Shown piece by piece: positions 31,887 to 40,551 of a stretch of 64,000 nucleotides of DNA. The stretch is taken from NCBI GenBank assembly GCA_035502095.1, contig DATJUX010000044.1:124001-188000 (forward strand), given 5' to 3'. This stretch comes from JAKANT01 sp035502095 (GTDB taxonomy: Bacteria > Pseudomonadota > Gammaproteobacteria > Burkholderiales > Burkholderiaceae_F). Position 1 is the stretch's first letter. Each line of letters starts with the position of its first letter. Below the pieces are notes generated by a model. That model searched no databases, was not told the DNA's origin, and was given only the letters and a program-made list of their open reading frames with translations. Position numbers and translations under genes: made by a program.

Positions 31887-32841
31887 TTGCGGCCCCCGGG
31901 CCGGCGCCGCGCGGGATGGGCGCCCCGGCACCCGGCGCCTGCTTCGGTCCTTCGTCGCTGCTGCGCTCTGGTCACTTGCGACGCTTGCTTGCGCCGTCGA
32001 CATCGACGCGCTCTGGGAATACGACAACGCGGCTGCGAGTGAAGCAAGGTTTCGCGCGGCGCTGGTCGATGCAGCGGGCGACCAGCGGCTCGAACTGCTG
32101 ACCCAGATCGCCCGCACGTACAGTCTGCGCGGTCGTTTCGACGATGCGCATCGCATGCTCGACGAAATCCAGCCTGCCCTTGCAACGGCCGGACCAAAGG
32201 TTCGCGCGCGCTTCCTGCTCGAGCGTGGCAGGACCTTCAACTCCTCCGGTGCTCCGGAGCGGGCGCGTCCGCTGTTCATCCAGGCATGGGATCTCGCCCG
32301 GGCAGCGCGTATCGATGGGCTTGCGGTAGACGCGGCACACATGGTCGCGATCACTTATCGCGGGACCGCCGCGGCCGTCGACTGGAATCGGAAGGGACTT
32401 GCCCTCGCCCGCGTTTCGGAGGATGCCAAGGCAAGGGCGCTCGTCCCCGCGATGCTCAACAACAGCGCCTGGGACCTGCACGACATGGGTCGCTACGCAG
32501 AGGCGTTGCCGCTCTTCGAACAGGCGCTCGCCGAATGGCGCATGCGTTCGAGGCCTGCGCAGATCCACTTCGCGCGCTGGAGCGTCGCGCGCTGCCTGCG
32601 CTCGCTCGGGCGTTTTCCCGAAGCGCTGACGATTCAACTAGCCCTGCAGAAGGAAGATACCGAGCGGAACGCGGTCGACGGCTACGTGCTCGAGGAGATC
32701 GCGGAACTCTATGATGCGCTGGGGCAACAGGAGGAGGCACGCTCCTACTACCAGCGTGCGGCGGGTGCCCTGTCGGCCGACGAGGATTTCGTGCGCGACA
32801 ATCCGGATCGTCTGGCTCGACTGCGCGCAAAGGCCCGATGA
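31864..32841 (+). CDS. Tetratricopeptide-repeat protein, probably exported
   Basis: A 325-residue protein if started at GTG 31864, inside the lipoprotein gene; the exact start is uncertain because no strong ribosome binding site is seen. A hydrophobic stretch LLRSFVAAALWSLATLACAV (about 26-45) looks like a signal peptide. The rest is helical repeats of TPR type: QIARTYSLRGRFDDAHRML, LNNSAWDLHDMGRYAEALPL, and EEIAELYDALGQQEEARSYY. Such proteins are scaffolds. Its stop overlaps the start of the membrane protein gene (ATGA). Confidence 0.75.
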   Translation: MNTRRRPDCGPRAGAARDGRPGTRRLLRSFVAAALWSLATLACAVDIDALWEYDNAAASEARFRAALVDAAGDQRLELLTQIARTYSLRGRFDDAHRMLDEIQPALATAGPKVRARFLLERGRTFNSSGAPERARPLFIQAWDLARAARIDGLAVDAAHMVAITYRGTAAAVDWNRKGLALARVSEDAKARALVPAMLNNSAWDLHDMGRYAEALPLFEQALAEWRMRSRPAQIHFARWSVARCLRSLGRFPEALTIQLALQKEDTERNAVDGYVLEEIAELYDALGQQEEARSYYQRAAGALSADEDFVRDNPDRLARLRAKAR

Positions 32842-33494
32842 CCCCTCCGCTGCCGTTCTCTGCACTGTCCATCTCTGGTGTCCTGCTCTGCGCGCTCGGC
32901 TTGGTACTGATCCTTGCCAGCCTGGTCGCACTCGTTCGCTTGCGTCCAATGCGCGCGTTGACCCGATTGTTGTCCGGGGCCCTCGCGGTGGCGCTGGGCG
33001 GGCTTGCGGGGATGCTCGCCATCGGAGTGCAGGGATACCGCGCTCTCACCGAGGAAGATCTCGCCGCGCGCATCGAGGTCAAGCCGACCGGACCGCAGCG
33101 CTTCGTGGCCACGTTCCACTATCCGGACGGCCGCGGAGCAAGCTATGTCCTCAATGGCGACGCGATCTATGTCGACGCCCACGTTCTGAAGTGGAAACCC
33201 TGGGCCAACATCCTCGGTCTGCATACTGCCTACGAACTTAACCGGGTCGCCGGGCGTTATAACGATATCGACCAGGAACGCACCGCGCCGCGCAGCGTGC
33301 ATGCGCTTGCGGAGGAACGCCCGATCGACCTCTTCTCGCTGCGCCAGCGGTACACGTGGCTGGCGCCGCTGCTCGATGCCGACTACGGATCGGGCACGTT
33401 CGTCGCCGTCGATGGCGGCAAGACGCTGGAACTGCGCGTCTCGACCACCGGTCTGCTGCTGCGGCCCGCGCCGGAGCCGAAAACGGGAGGCTGA
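32838..33494 (+). CDS. Two-helix membrane protein of unknown function
   Basis: A 218-residue protein with two N-terminal transmembrane segments (about residues 10-35 and 42-66) separated by a short basic loop. A large extracytoplasmic-looking domain follows with beta-rich stretches FVATFHYPDGRGASYVLNGD and AIYVDAHVLKWKPWANILG, and RVAGRYNDIDQERTAPRSVH. I do not recognise the family, although similar proteins are sometimes loosely labelled efflux-pump components. It is coupled to the TPR gene by a 4-base overlap and convergent with hrpA. Confidence 0.75.
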   Translation: MTPPLPFSALSISGVLLCALGLVLILASLVALVRLRPMRALTRLLSGALAVALGGLAGMLAIGVQGYRALTEEDLAARIEVKPTGPQRFVATFHYPDGRGASYVLNGDAIYVDAHVLKWKPWANILGLHTAYELNRVAGRYNDIDQERTAPRSVHALAEERPIDLFSLRQRYTWLAPLLDADYGSGTFVAVDGGKTLELRVSTTGLLLRPAPEPKTGG

Positions 33495-33508
33495 AGCGGG
33501 ACCGGTTG

Positions 33509-36500
33509 CTAGCGCCGCAGGCTCTCCCAGGCCTTGCTCAGACGTTTCGCACTGACCGGCATCGGGGTCCGCAACTCCTGCGCGAACAGGGAGACGCGCA
33601 ACTCCTCGAGCAACCAGCGAAACTCTTCCAGGCGCGGGTCGGTCACTCCCTTGCGTGCGGCGACCTCGCGCAGCAGCGCTGTCTGCAGCGGCGCGACCTC
33701 GCCGGCCCGGGCGGCATCGCGTGCCGGATCGGCCTTCATCTTGTCGAGGCGAGAAGCAATCGCCTTCAAATAGCGCGGGTAATGGGCAAGCTGCCCCGGC
33801 GGCGTCTCCACGATGAAGCGCGGCGGGAACAGCCGCTGCAACTGCTGCTCCACATCCGCGACGGTCGCGGAGAACGCGCGCAGGGCATTGAGCTTCTTGG
33901 GGATGGCCGCGGCGTCCTGCACTATGCCGGTCACGAGACGAGCGACCTCCTGTGCAATCAGGCTCAGCTTGCCGCGCGCTTCGCTGCGTCGCGCGCCAAA
34001 CGATGCGTTGTCCGCGGGCCACGGTTCGACCAGACACGTCCGATCGATAGCCGCCGCGATCACGTCTTCGCGCAAGTCCTCGAAACCGGGCAATGCAGAC
34101 GCGAGTGCAGGGATCGTCGTCGCCTGCATCTGGGTCGTCTGCAGGGAGTTGAGTGCCTTCTCGATGAATTTCACCTGCTCCCTGAGTTGAAGGCGGAACA
34201 GGCGGCGCAGGCCGGCGCGATGTTTCGCCAACGCCTCGTCCGGATCGTCGAAGACCTCGAGCGAGCAGGAATCACCGCGATCGACGAGGGCGGGGTGCCC
34301 GACCAATGTCTGGCCGCCGCGCCGGATCTCGAGCAACTCCGGCAACGGGCCGAAGTCCCAGTCCGTGATCTTCTCGTGCAGGCCCGCGGCGACCTTCGTG
34401 TCCGCTCCTGCCAATGCCTGAAACGTGCGCTGGGCCTGCGATCCGAGCTCGGCGCGCAACGCTGCAAGGTTGCGCCCCATTGCGAGTTGCCGCCCGTGCT
34501 CGTCGACGACCTTGAAATTCATCGACAGATGTGCCGGCAAGGTCTCGAGCTTGAAGTCTTCCTGCTTGCAGGCGGCACCCGTGCGTTCGTGAACATCCGC
34601 GCACAGCGTCTGGATCAACAGCTTTTCCGGCTGCACGGCGTGTTCGCCCTGGCGCGCGATGAACTCCGCGGCGTACTCCGGAAGCGGAACGCAGTTCCGC
34701 CGCACCTTCTGCGGCAGGCTCTTCAGCAGCAGGTGCACCTTTTCCTTGAGCATTCCCGGAACCAGCCAGTCACAGCGGTCTGCGTCGACCTGATTCAAGG
34801 CGAACAGCGGCACGGTCAGGGTCACGCCGTCGCGCGGGCTGCCCGGTTCGAAGTGATAGGTCAGTGCCATGTCGACACCACGCATGGACCAAACCTTCGG
34901 AAACAGCTCGGTGGTAACGCCCGCAGCCTCGTGCCGCATCAGCTCGTCACGGCTCAGGAAGAGCAGCTTGGGATTGTCCCGCTCGGCGCCGCGACGCCAC
35001 TTCTCGAACTGGGCGGAGGAACTGACTTCGCGCGGGATCAGCGCGTCGTAGAACGCGAAGATCAGTTCGTCGTCGACCAGGACGTCCGGACGCCGCGACT
35101 TGTGCTCGAGCTCGCGTATTTCGCGCACCAGCCTGCGGTTGTGAGCCGCGAAGGGGGCATTGGTGTCGTAGTCGCCTTCGACCAGTGCGCTGCGAATGAA
35201 GAGCTGCCGTGCGAGCCGCGGATCCCGGTCACCGAACGGCACACGGCGCTGGCTGTAAACGAGGAGGCCATACAAGGTCGCGCGCTCGTGCGCGACTACC
35301 TGCCCCGCGTTCTTTTCCCAATGCGGATCCGACCAGTTCTTCTTGAGGAGGTGTGCGCCGATGCGCTCCACCGCCTGTGGCTGGGTGGTCGCGATCGTGC
35401 GTGCAAACAGGCGCGACGTTTCCACCAGCTCCGCCGCCATGATCCAGCGCCCGGCTTTCTTGGCGAGTGCTGAGCCCGGCCAGATATGAAACTTCACGCC
35501 TCGTGCACCGACGTACGGCGGCTCGCGATGGTCGGCGTCGAGTGTCTTGTGGCCCACGTTGCCGAGCAGGCCTGCAAGCAGGGCATCGTGGATCTGGTCG
35601 AAGCTCGCTGCCGACGTGTTCGAACGCCAGCCGAGCTCGCCGACGATGCCGGCAAGTTGCGAGTGCACTTCGCGCCACTCGCGGACGCGACGCGGCGAAA
35701 TGAAGCTGTTTCTCAGCTCCTCGGTGAGCTTGCGGTTCGACTTCTTGTGGTCGAAGCACTCGCCGACAAACTCCCATAGCCTGGTGAAGCTCAGAAAATC
35801 CGACCGCTCGTCGGCGAAGCGCCGGTGTTCCTGGTCGGCCGCCTGCTGCGCCTCGAGCGGCCGTTCGCGCGGATCCTGGACGCTCAGCGCCGATGCGATC
35901 ACGAGCACCTCCCGCAGCGCCTGCTGATCGCGGCCCGCGAGCAGCATGCGGCCGATTCGCGGATCGACTGGCAGGCGCGCGAGCTCGTGTCCGACCACCG
36001 TGAGCTCGTTCTCGTCGTCGACGGCGTTGAGTTCCGCGAGCAGGTCGAACCCGTCGGCGATGGCACGTGCCGGCGGCGGCTCGACGAACGGAAACGCGCG
36101 CACGTCGCCGAGCCCGAGCGATTTCATGCGCAGGATGACGCCAGCCAGCGACGAGCGCAGCACTTCCGGATCGGTGAAACGCGGGCGCCGCTGGAAGTCG
36201 GCTTCATCGTAGAGACGGATACAAACGCCGTCGGCCAGACGGCCGCAGCGGCCGGCACGCTGGCTGGCCGCCGCCTGCGAGATGCGCTCCACCTGGAGCT
36301 GCTCGACTTTGTTGCGGTAGCTGTAGCGCTTTATCCGTGCAAGCCCGGAATCGACGACGAACCGTACGCCCGGCACCGTGAGCGAGGTCTCCGCGACGTT
36401 CGTGGCGAGCACGATCCGCCGCGCGCCCGACGGCTTGAACACGCGTTCCTGCTCCTCGGCCGAGAGACGTGCGAACAGCGGCAGGATCTCTGTAGCAGGC

Positions 36501-37345
36501 GGATGGTGCTTGCGCAGCGCCTCGGCAGCCTCACGAATCTCACGCTCTCCTGGCAGGAAGACCAGGACATCGCCGCGGCCCGCACGCGCACATTCGTCGA
36601 CTGCTTCGACAATGCCGTCCATCAGCGTGCGATCGTCGGCATCATCCTCGTCGTGGTAGGCGCGATAGCGGATCTCGACCGGAAAGAGCCGGCCGGAAAC
36701 GTTGATCACCGGCGCCGGGCCGCTGGCCGAGGCGAAGTGGGTGGCGAACCGTTCCGCGTCGATCGTCGCCGACGTGATGATCAGCTTCAGGTCGGGCCGT
36801 TGCGGCAGCAGGCTCTTGAGGTAGCCGAGCAGGAAGTCGATGTTGAGCGACCGCTCGTGCGCCTCGTCGATGATAATGGTGTCGTACGCCCCAAGCGCGC
36901 GGTCGCTCTGGGTTTCGGCGAGCAGGATGCCGTCGGTCATCAGCTTGACCGACGCCCCCGCCTGCATGCGATCGCTGAACCGCACCTTGAAACCGACGAT
37001 CTCGCCCGGCTCGCTTTGCAGCTCCTGCGCAATCCGCCGCGCGATGCTCGTGGCGGCGATGCGCCGCGGCTGCGTGTGACCGATGAGGCCCGTGGTACCG
37101 CGCCCGAGTTCGAGGCAGATCTTGGGCAGTTGCGTCGTCTTGCCCGATCCCGTCTCGCCGGAGACGATGACCACCTGGTGCGCCTGGATTGCGCGCGCGA
37201 TGTCCGCGCGCAGAGCCGCGACAGGCAGTTCGTCGGGAAAGACGATCGGGCCGAATGGCGTTCTCTGGCGCGTACGTGCTGCACCACGGTTGGGCTGCGG
37301 GCGGGTCGACACGGCTGGGCGCGGCTTCCGACCGGGGCGCCGCAT
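33509..37345 (-). CDS. hrpA: ATP-dependent RNA helicase HrpA
   Basis: A 1278-residue DEAH-box helicase from ATG 37345; the frame to 37390 would overlap the argA promoter. Motifs in order: I GETGSGKTTQLPK, Ia TQPRRIAA, II DEAHERS, III SATID, V ATNVAETSLTVPG, and VI QRAGRCGR. HA2 and OB-fold regions follow, and a long C-terminal domain of about 650 residues as in E. coli HrpA (DUF3418). HrpA acts on mRNA and helps rescue stalled ribosomes. It is divergent from argA with 43 bases between the two start codons. Confidence 0.95.
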   Translation of the reverse strand: MRRPGRKPRPAVSTRPQPNRGAARTRQRTPFGPIVFPDELPVAALRADIARAIQAHQVVIVSGETGSGKTTQLPKICLELGRGTTGLIGHTQPRRIAATSIARRIAQELQSEPGEIVGFKVRFSDRMQAGASVKLMTDGILLAETQSDRALGAYDTIIIDEAHERSLNIDFLLGYLKSLLPQRPDLKLIITSATIDAERFATHFASASGPAPVINVSGRLFPVEIRYRAYHDEDDADDRTLMDGIVEAVDECARAGRGDVLVFLPGEREIREAAEALRKHHPPATEILPLFARLSAEEQERVFKPSGARRIVLATNVAETSLTVPGVRFVVDSGLARIKRYSYRNKVEQLQVERISQAAASQRAGRCGRLADGVCIRLYDEADFQRRPRFTDPEVLRSSLAGVILRMKSLGLGDVRAFPFVEPPPARAIADGFDLLAELNAVDDENELTVVGHELARLPVDPRIGRMLLAGRDQQALREVLVIASALSVQDPRERPLEAQQAADQEHRRFADERSDFLSFTRLWEFVGECFDHKKSNRKLTEELRNSFISPRRVREWREVHSQLAGIVGELGWRSNTSAASFDQIHDALLAGLLGNVGHKTLDADHREPPYVGARGVKFHIWPGSALAKKAGRWIMAAELVETSRLFARTIATTQPQAVERIGAHLLKKNWSDPHWEKNAGQVVAHERATLYGLLVYSQRRVPFGDRDPRLARQLFIRSALVEGDYDTNAPFAAHNRRLVREIRELEHKSRRPDVLVDDELIFAFYDALIPREVSSSAQFEKWRRGAERDNPKLLFLSRDELMRHEAAGVTTELFPKVWSMRGVDMALTYHFEPGSPRDGVTLTVPLFALNQVDADRCDWLVPGMLKEKVHLLLKSLPQKVRRNCVPLPEYAAEFIARQGEHAVQPEKLLIQTLCADVHERTGAACKQEDFKLETLPAHLSMNFKVVDEHGRQLAMGRNLAALRAELGSQAQRTFQALAGADTKVAAGLHEKITDWDFGPLPELLEIRRGGQTLVGHPALVDRGDSCSLEVFDDPDEALAKHRAGLRRLFRLQLREQVKFIEKALNSLQTTQMQATTIPALASALPGFEDLREDVIAAAIDRTCLVEPWPADNASFGARRSEARGKLSLIAQEVARLVTGIVQDAAAIPKKLNALRAFSATVADVEQQLQRLFPPRFIVETPPGQLAHYPRYLKAIASRLDKMKADPARDAARAGEVAPLQTALLREVAARKGVTDPRLEEFRWLLEELRVSLFAQELRTPMPVSAKRLSKAWESLRR

Positions 37346-37354
37346 GGACAGGGA

Positions 37355-37381
37355 CTGACAACGAAGGGCGGCAAATATAAT
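37355..37381 (+). promoter_or_regulatory. argA promoter placed for a leaderless transcript
   Basis: CTGACA at 37355-37360 and a perfect TATAAT at 37376-37381 (15-base spacer) predict transcription starting at 37387-37389. ATG 37389 begins there, so the mRNA could start with the initiation codon. Confidence 0.5.
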
Positions 37382-37388
37382 GCCTTGC

Positions 37389-38738
37389 ATGAACGACAGC
37401 GACCGCCCGCTGCCCTCGGCTCTGGTCGAAGCAACGCGTGCGCAGTTCGTCGCGTGGCTGCGCGACGTGGCGCCTTACGTGCATGCGCACCGCGGCAAGA
37501 CGTTCGTGGTCGCGTTCGTCGGCGAACTGATCGAAGCCGGGTCGCTCAATTCGCTCGTGCACGACCTGAGCCTGCTGCACGCGATGGGAATCCGCCTGGT
37601 CATCGTTCACGGCTCGCGCCCGCAGGTGCAGGCCCAGTTGCACCTCAAAGGCCTGCCCTCGAGGTTCTCGCACGGAATGCGCATCACGGACGCTGCGGCG
37701 CTCGAATGCGTCAAGGAAGCGGCGGGCGAAATCCGGCTCGATCTCGAAGCCGCGTTTTCGCAGGGACTTCCGAACACCCCGATGGCGCACGCTCGCATCC
37801 GGGTCGTAAGCGGCAACTTCGTCACCGCCCGGCCGGTCGGGATCCTGGATGGCATCGATTTCGAACACACGGGCGTGGTGCGCAAGGTCGACGCCCAGGC
37901 AATCAGGCAAGCCCTCGACACGAACTGTGTCGTGCTGGTCTCGCCCCTGGGCTTCTCGCCCACCGGCGAGGCATTCAATCTGGTGCTGGAGGACGTCGCG
38001 ACCAGCATCGCGGGCGCGCTGAAGGCCGACAAGCTGATCCTGATCACCGACGGCGACGGCATTCGCGATCGCGCCGGAAGCCTGATCGAGGAATTGACGG
38101 TGGCGCAGGCCGAGATGCTCCTCGCCGCCCAGGAGGTGGTTGCCGACACTGCCTTCAATCTCGAGTTCATGTTGCGCGCCTGCCGCCAGGGCGTCGCACG
38201 CGCTCACATCCTGCCGTTTGCGCTCGACGGTGGCGTGCTGGTCGAACTGTTCACCCACGACGGCGTCGGCACGATGATCACGACTGAAAACCTCGATACC
38301 TTGCGCGAGGCGACCATCGACGATGTCGGCGGATTGCTGAAACTGCTGGCGCCGCTCGAAGCCGATGGCACGCTGGTAAAGCGGCCGCGCGAACTGATCG
38401 AGCGCGAGATCGAGCATTTCACCGTGCTCGAGCACGATGGCGTGATCTACGGCTGCGCGGCACTGTACGCGTTTCCTGCGGCGAAGATGGGCGAACTCGC
38501 CGCGCTCACCGTGCATCCCCACGATCAGAACTTCGGCGACGGCGAGCGGCTGCTGAAGCGTATCGAGGCGCGCGCGCGCCAGACCGGTCTTGCACGCCTG
38601 TTCGTCCTGACGACACGCACGGCCCATTGGTTCCTGAAGCGGGGCTTCGTGCTCGCAACCGTCGACGAGTTGCCGGTCGAACGACAGCGCCTGTACAACT
38701 GGCAGCGCCGCTCGCAGGTCCTGGTCAAGGACCTCTGA
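37389..38738 (+). CDS. argA: Amino-acid N-acetyltransferase (N-acetylglutamate synthase)
   Basis: First step of arginine synthesis, acetylating glutamate with acetyl-CoA. The 449-residue protein from ATG 37389 has an amino-acid-kinase-like domain (FVVAFVGELIEAGSLNSLVH, IRLVIVHGSRPQVQAQL, ITDGDGIRDRAG) and a C-terminal GNAT domain (YGCAALYAFPAAKMGELAAL, and TRTAHWFLKRGF), the classical ArgA architecture. ATG 37380 in the same frame lies inside the -10 box and is unlikely to be used. No ribosome binding site precedes either ATG. The yggX gene follows 25 bases downstream. Confidence 0.95.
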   Translation: MNDSDRPLPSALVEATRAQFVAWLRDVAPYVHAHRGKTFVVAFVGELIEAGSLNSLVHDLSLLHAMGIRLVIVHGSRPQVQAQLHLKGLPSRFSHGMRITDAAALECVKEAAGEIRLDLEAAFSQGLPNTPMAHARIRVVSGNFVTARPVGILDGIDFEHTGVVRKVDAQAIRQALDTNCVVLVSPLGFSPTGEAFNLVLEDVATSIAGALKADKLILITDGDGIRDRAGSLIEELTVAQAEMLLAAQEVVADTAFNLEFMLRACRQGVARAHILPFALDGGVLVELFTHDGVGTMITTENLDTLREATIDDVGGLLKLLAPLEADGTLVKRPRELIEREIEHFTVLEHDGVIYGCAALYAFPAAKMGELAALTVHPHDQNFGDGERLLKRIEARARQTGLARLFVLTTRTAHWFLKRGFVLATVDELPVERQRLYNWQRRSQVLVKDL

Positions 38739-38763
38739 CGAGCCATCACAGCGAGGACATTCC

Positions 38764-39036
38764 ATGGCGCGAATGGTCAAGTGCATCAAGCTCGGGCGCG
38801 AAGCCGAAGGGCTGGATTTCCCGCCCGTGCCCGGTGAACTGGGCAGGAAGCTTTGGGAGAACGTCTCCAAGGAAGCCTGGCTGCAATGGCAGAAGCATCA
38901 GACGATGCTGGTCAACGAAAACCGACTCAACCTGGCGGATATGCGCGCGCGCAAGTACCTAACGGCGCAGATGGAGAAGTACTTCTTCGGCGAAGGCGCG
39001 GATCAGCCACCGGGCTATGTGCCGCCCAGTGAATAG
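38764..39036 (+). CDS. yggX: Oxidative damage protection protein YggX (Fe(II) trafficking)
   Basis: A 90-residue protein typical of YggX: it starts ARMVKCIKLGREAEGLDFPP with the conserved Cys, then LWENVSKEAWLQWQKHQTML, NENRLNL, and AQMEKYFFGEG. It protects iron-sulfur clusters and has been linked to iron trafficking. It lies 25 bases after argA on the same strand, a pairing that recurs in Betaproteobacteria, and is convergent with the DUF2459 gene. Confidence 0.95.
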   Translation: MARMVKCIKLGREAEGLDFPPVPGELGRKLWENVSKEAWLQWQKHQTMLVNENRLNLADMRARKYLTAQMEKYFFGEGADQPPGYVPPSE

Positions 39037-39063
39037 TCGCGTCTCATCGCGCCGGCCGCGCGC

Positions 39064-39738
39064 CTAAGGCAGATGCCAGAACAAGGTGCGCTCGAACGGC
39101 GCCCAGACCGGCATCGGCAGGCCCGCGTCGCTCAGTGCCGAGCGAACCCATTCGTTGCAGGTGAATCGCGGCGAATACACCGGGATCGCTTCGTAGAACG
39201 CGTCGGCGTCGGAATACCCGGGCGCATCGATGCGGATCGGCGTGCCATCGGCCGCGCGCCGGAATGAATCCTTTATCGCTTCGACCAGGCGTGTGTACTG
39301 GCGCGCACTGATCTGCAGGCGCGTTACCGCATAGTCGTCCGGACGCGTGACGTATTCGACGTGCATCGCGCCCGGGCCGAGCCCGACCAGCGCCCGAAGG
39401 CCGGTACCGAGGCGGATGTCGCGCCAGGCCGGTGTCTCGAGCATGAACGCCCGATCGCCCCACCCGAATGCGATCCACGGGGCAGGGCGATCGATCGCGC
39501 GCATGTGCGACACCGGGAACAGTGCCCGCCAGTCCTGCTCATGCGTGTGGGTCGGCACGACGATTTCGGCGTGAACACCGTTCGTACGCAAATAGATAGG
39601 GATGCCACCGGCCGCGATCGGCGTGGGGCGGAAGTCACGATTGACGCTGATCGCTCCAAGCGCGCCTGCCAGCAGGACATAGAGGCATGCAAGACCGGGA
39701 AGCAGGCCCGCGCACCATGCCGCCAGACGGCGGTTCAT
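39064..39738 (-). CDS. DUF2459 (TIGR02117) family exported protein
   Basis: A 224-residue protein from ATG 39738. An N-terminal hydrophobic segment (WCAGLLPGLACLYVLLAGAL, about 8-28) acts as signal or anchor. The mature part has family features: YLRTNGVHAEIVVPTHTHEQ, IAFGWGDRAFMLETPAWRD, GPGAMHVEY and FTCNEWVRSALSDAGLP. The Asn-Gly-x-His and Cys-Asn-x-Trp motifs suggest a papain-like fold, but no activity has been shown. In PHA producers the family is sometimes found near granule genes. It lies 73 bases downstream of rpiA on the same strand. Confidence 0.82.
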   Translation of the reverse strand: MNRRLAAWCAGLLPGLACLYVLLAGALGAISVNRDFRPTPIAAGGIPIYLRTNGVHAEIVVPTHTHEQDWRALFPVSHMRAIDRPAPWIAFGWGDRAFMLETPAWRDIRLGTGLRALVGLGPGAMHVEYVTRPDDYAVTRLQISARQYTRLVEAIKDSFRRAADGTPIRIDAPGYSDADAFYEAIPVYSPRFTCNEWVRSALSDAGLPMPVWAPFERTLFWHLP

Positions 39739-39811
39739 CGGATGACGACGAGCCCGGTTGCGCGCGAGCGCGGAAGGGTCGCCGGACGGCTCGCTGCGGC
39801 GACGCGACCCG

Positions 39812-40474
39812 TCACTGTCGTCGAGACTCCTGCACGCCGTCGGCGCGACCGAGCAGCAGCACGTCGGCGCCCCGCGCGGCGAAGAGCCCGTTGGTGACCA
39901 CGCCGACGATACGGTCGATTCGCGCTTCGAGCGTGAGCGGATCGTGAATCTCCAGGCCATGCACGTCGAGGATGACGTTGCCGTTGTCGGTCGATACCCC
40001 CGCGCGCAACCTGGGCGTGCCGCCCAGCCTGGCGAGTTCGCGCGCGACATGGTTGCGCGCCATCGGGATGACCTCGACCGGCAAGGGAAACGTTCCGAGC
40101 ACCGCGACCCGCTTGCTCGCATCGGCGATGCAAACGAACCTGCGTGCCACAGCGGCGACGATTTTTTCGCGGGTGAGCGCGCCGCCGCCCCCTTTGATCA
40201 TGGCGAAGTGCGGATCGATTTCGTCGGCACCGTCGATGTAGACATCAATCTCTTCGACGTCGTTCAGGTCGACGACGCGCACGCCGATGGCCGCTAGCTT
40301 GCGGCTGGTCCGCTCCGAACTTGAAACGGCGGCGGGAACACGAACATCCGAGTCGCCCAGCGCGTCGATGAAGTAGTCGACGGTCGAACCGGTGCCGACG
40401 CCAAGAATCCGGCCGCTCTCCACGAACCGTAACGCCGAACGCGCGACCGCCCTCTTCTGCTCGTCCTGAGACAT
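39812..40474 (-). CDS. rpiA: Ribose-5-phosphate isomerase A
   Basis: Interconverts ribose 5-phosphate and ribulose 5-phosphate. The 220-residue protein from ATG 40474 has the RpiA signatures: ILGVGTGSTVDYFIDAL (substrate phosphate loop), VDVYIDGADEID-like YIDGADEIDPHFAMIKGGGG with the catalytic region, LTREKI, and GVVTNGLFAARGADVLLLG at the end. The longer frame to 40831 has Arg-rich sequence unlike the family. It supplies ribose phosphate that PRPP synthetase would use. Confidence 0.95.
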   Translation of the reverse strand: MSQDEQKRAVARSALRFVESGRILGVGTGSTVDYFIDALGDSDVRVPAAVSSSERTSRKLAAIGVRVVDLNDVEEIDVYIDGADEIDPHFAMIKGGGGALTREKIVAAVARRFVCIADASKRVAVLGTFPLPVEVIPMARNHVARELARLGGTPRLRAGVSTDNGNVILDVHGLEIHDPLTLEARIDRIVGVVTNGLFAARGADVLLLGRADGVQESRRQ

Positions 40475-40551
40475 CGGAAACGTACCAACCGTCGAAACGC
40501 GCGCATGGTAGCGAACGCGCGCAGCCGCTCGTTCCGGATCCGGAGCGCTTG

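Noticed and set aside
30567..32354. A 595-residue minus-strand frame across the DUF6600 remnant and the lipoprotein/TPR genes
   Set aside because: The translation is Arg/Ser-rich, and the plus strand carries lipobox, signal peptide and TPR features.
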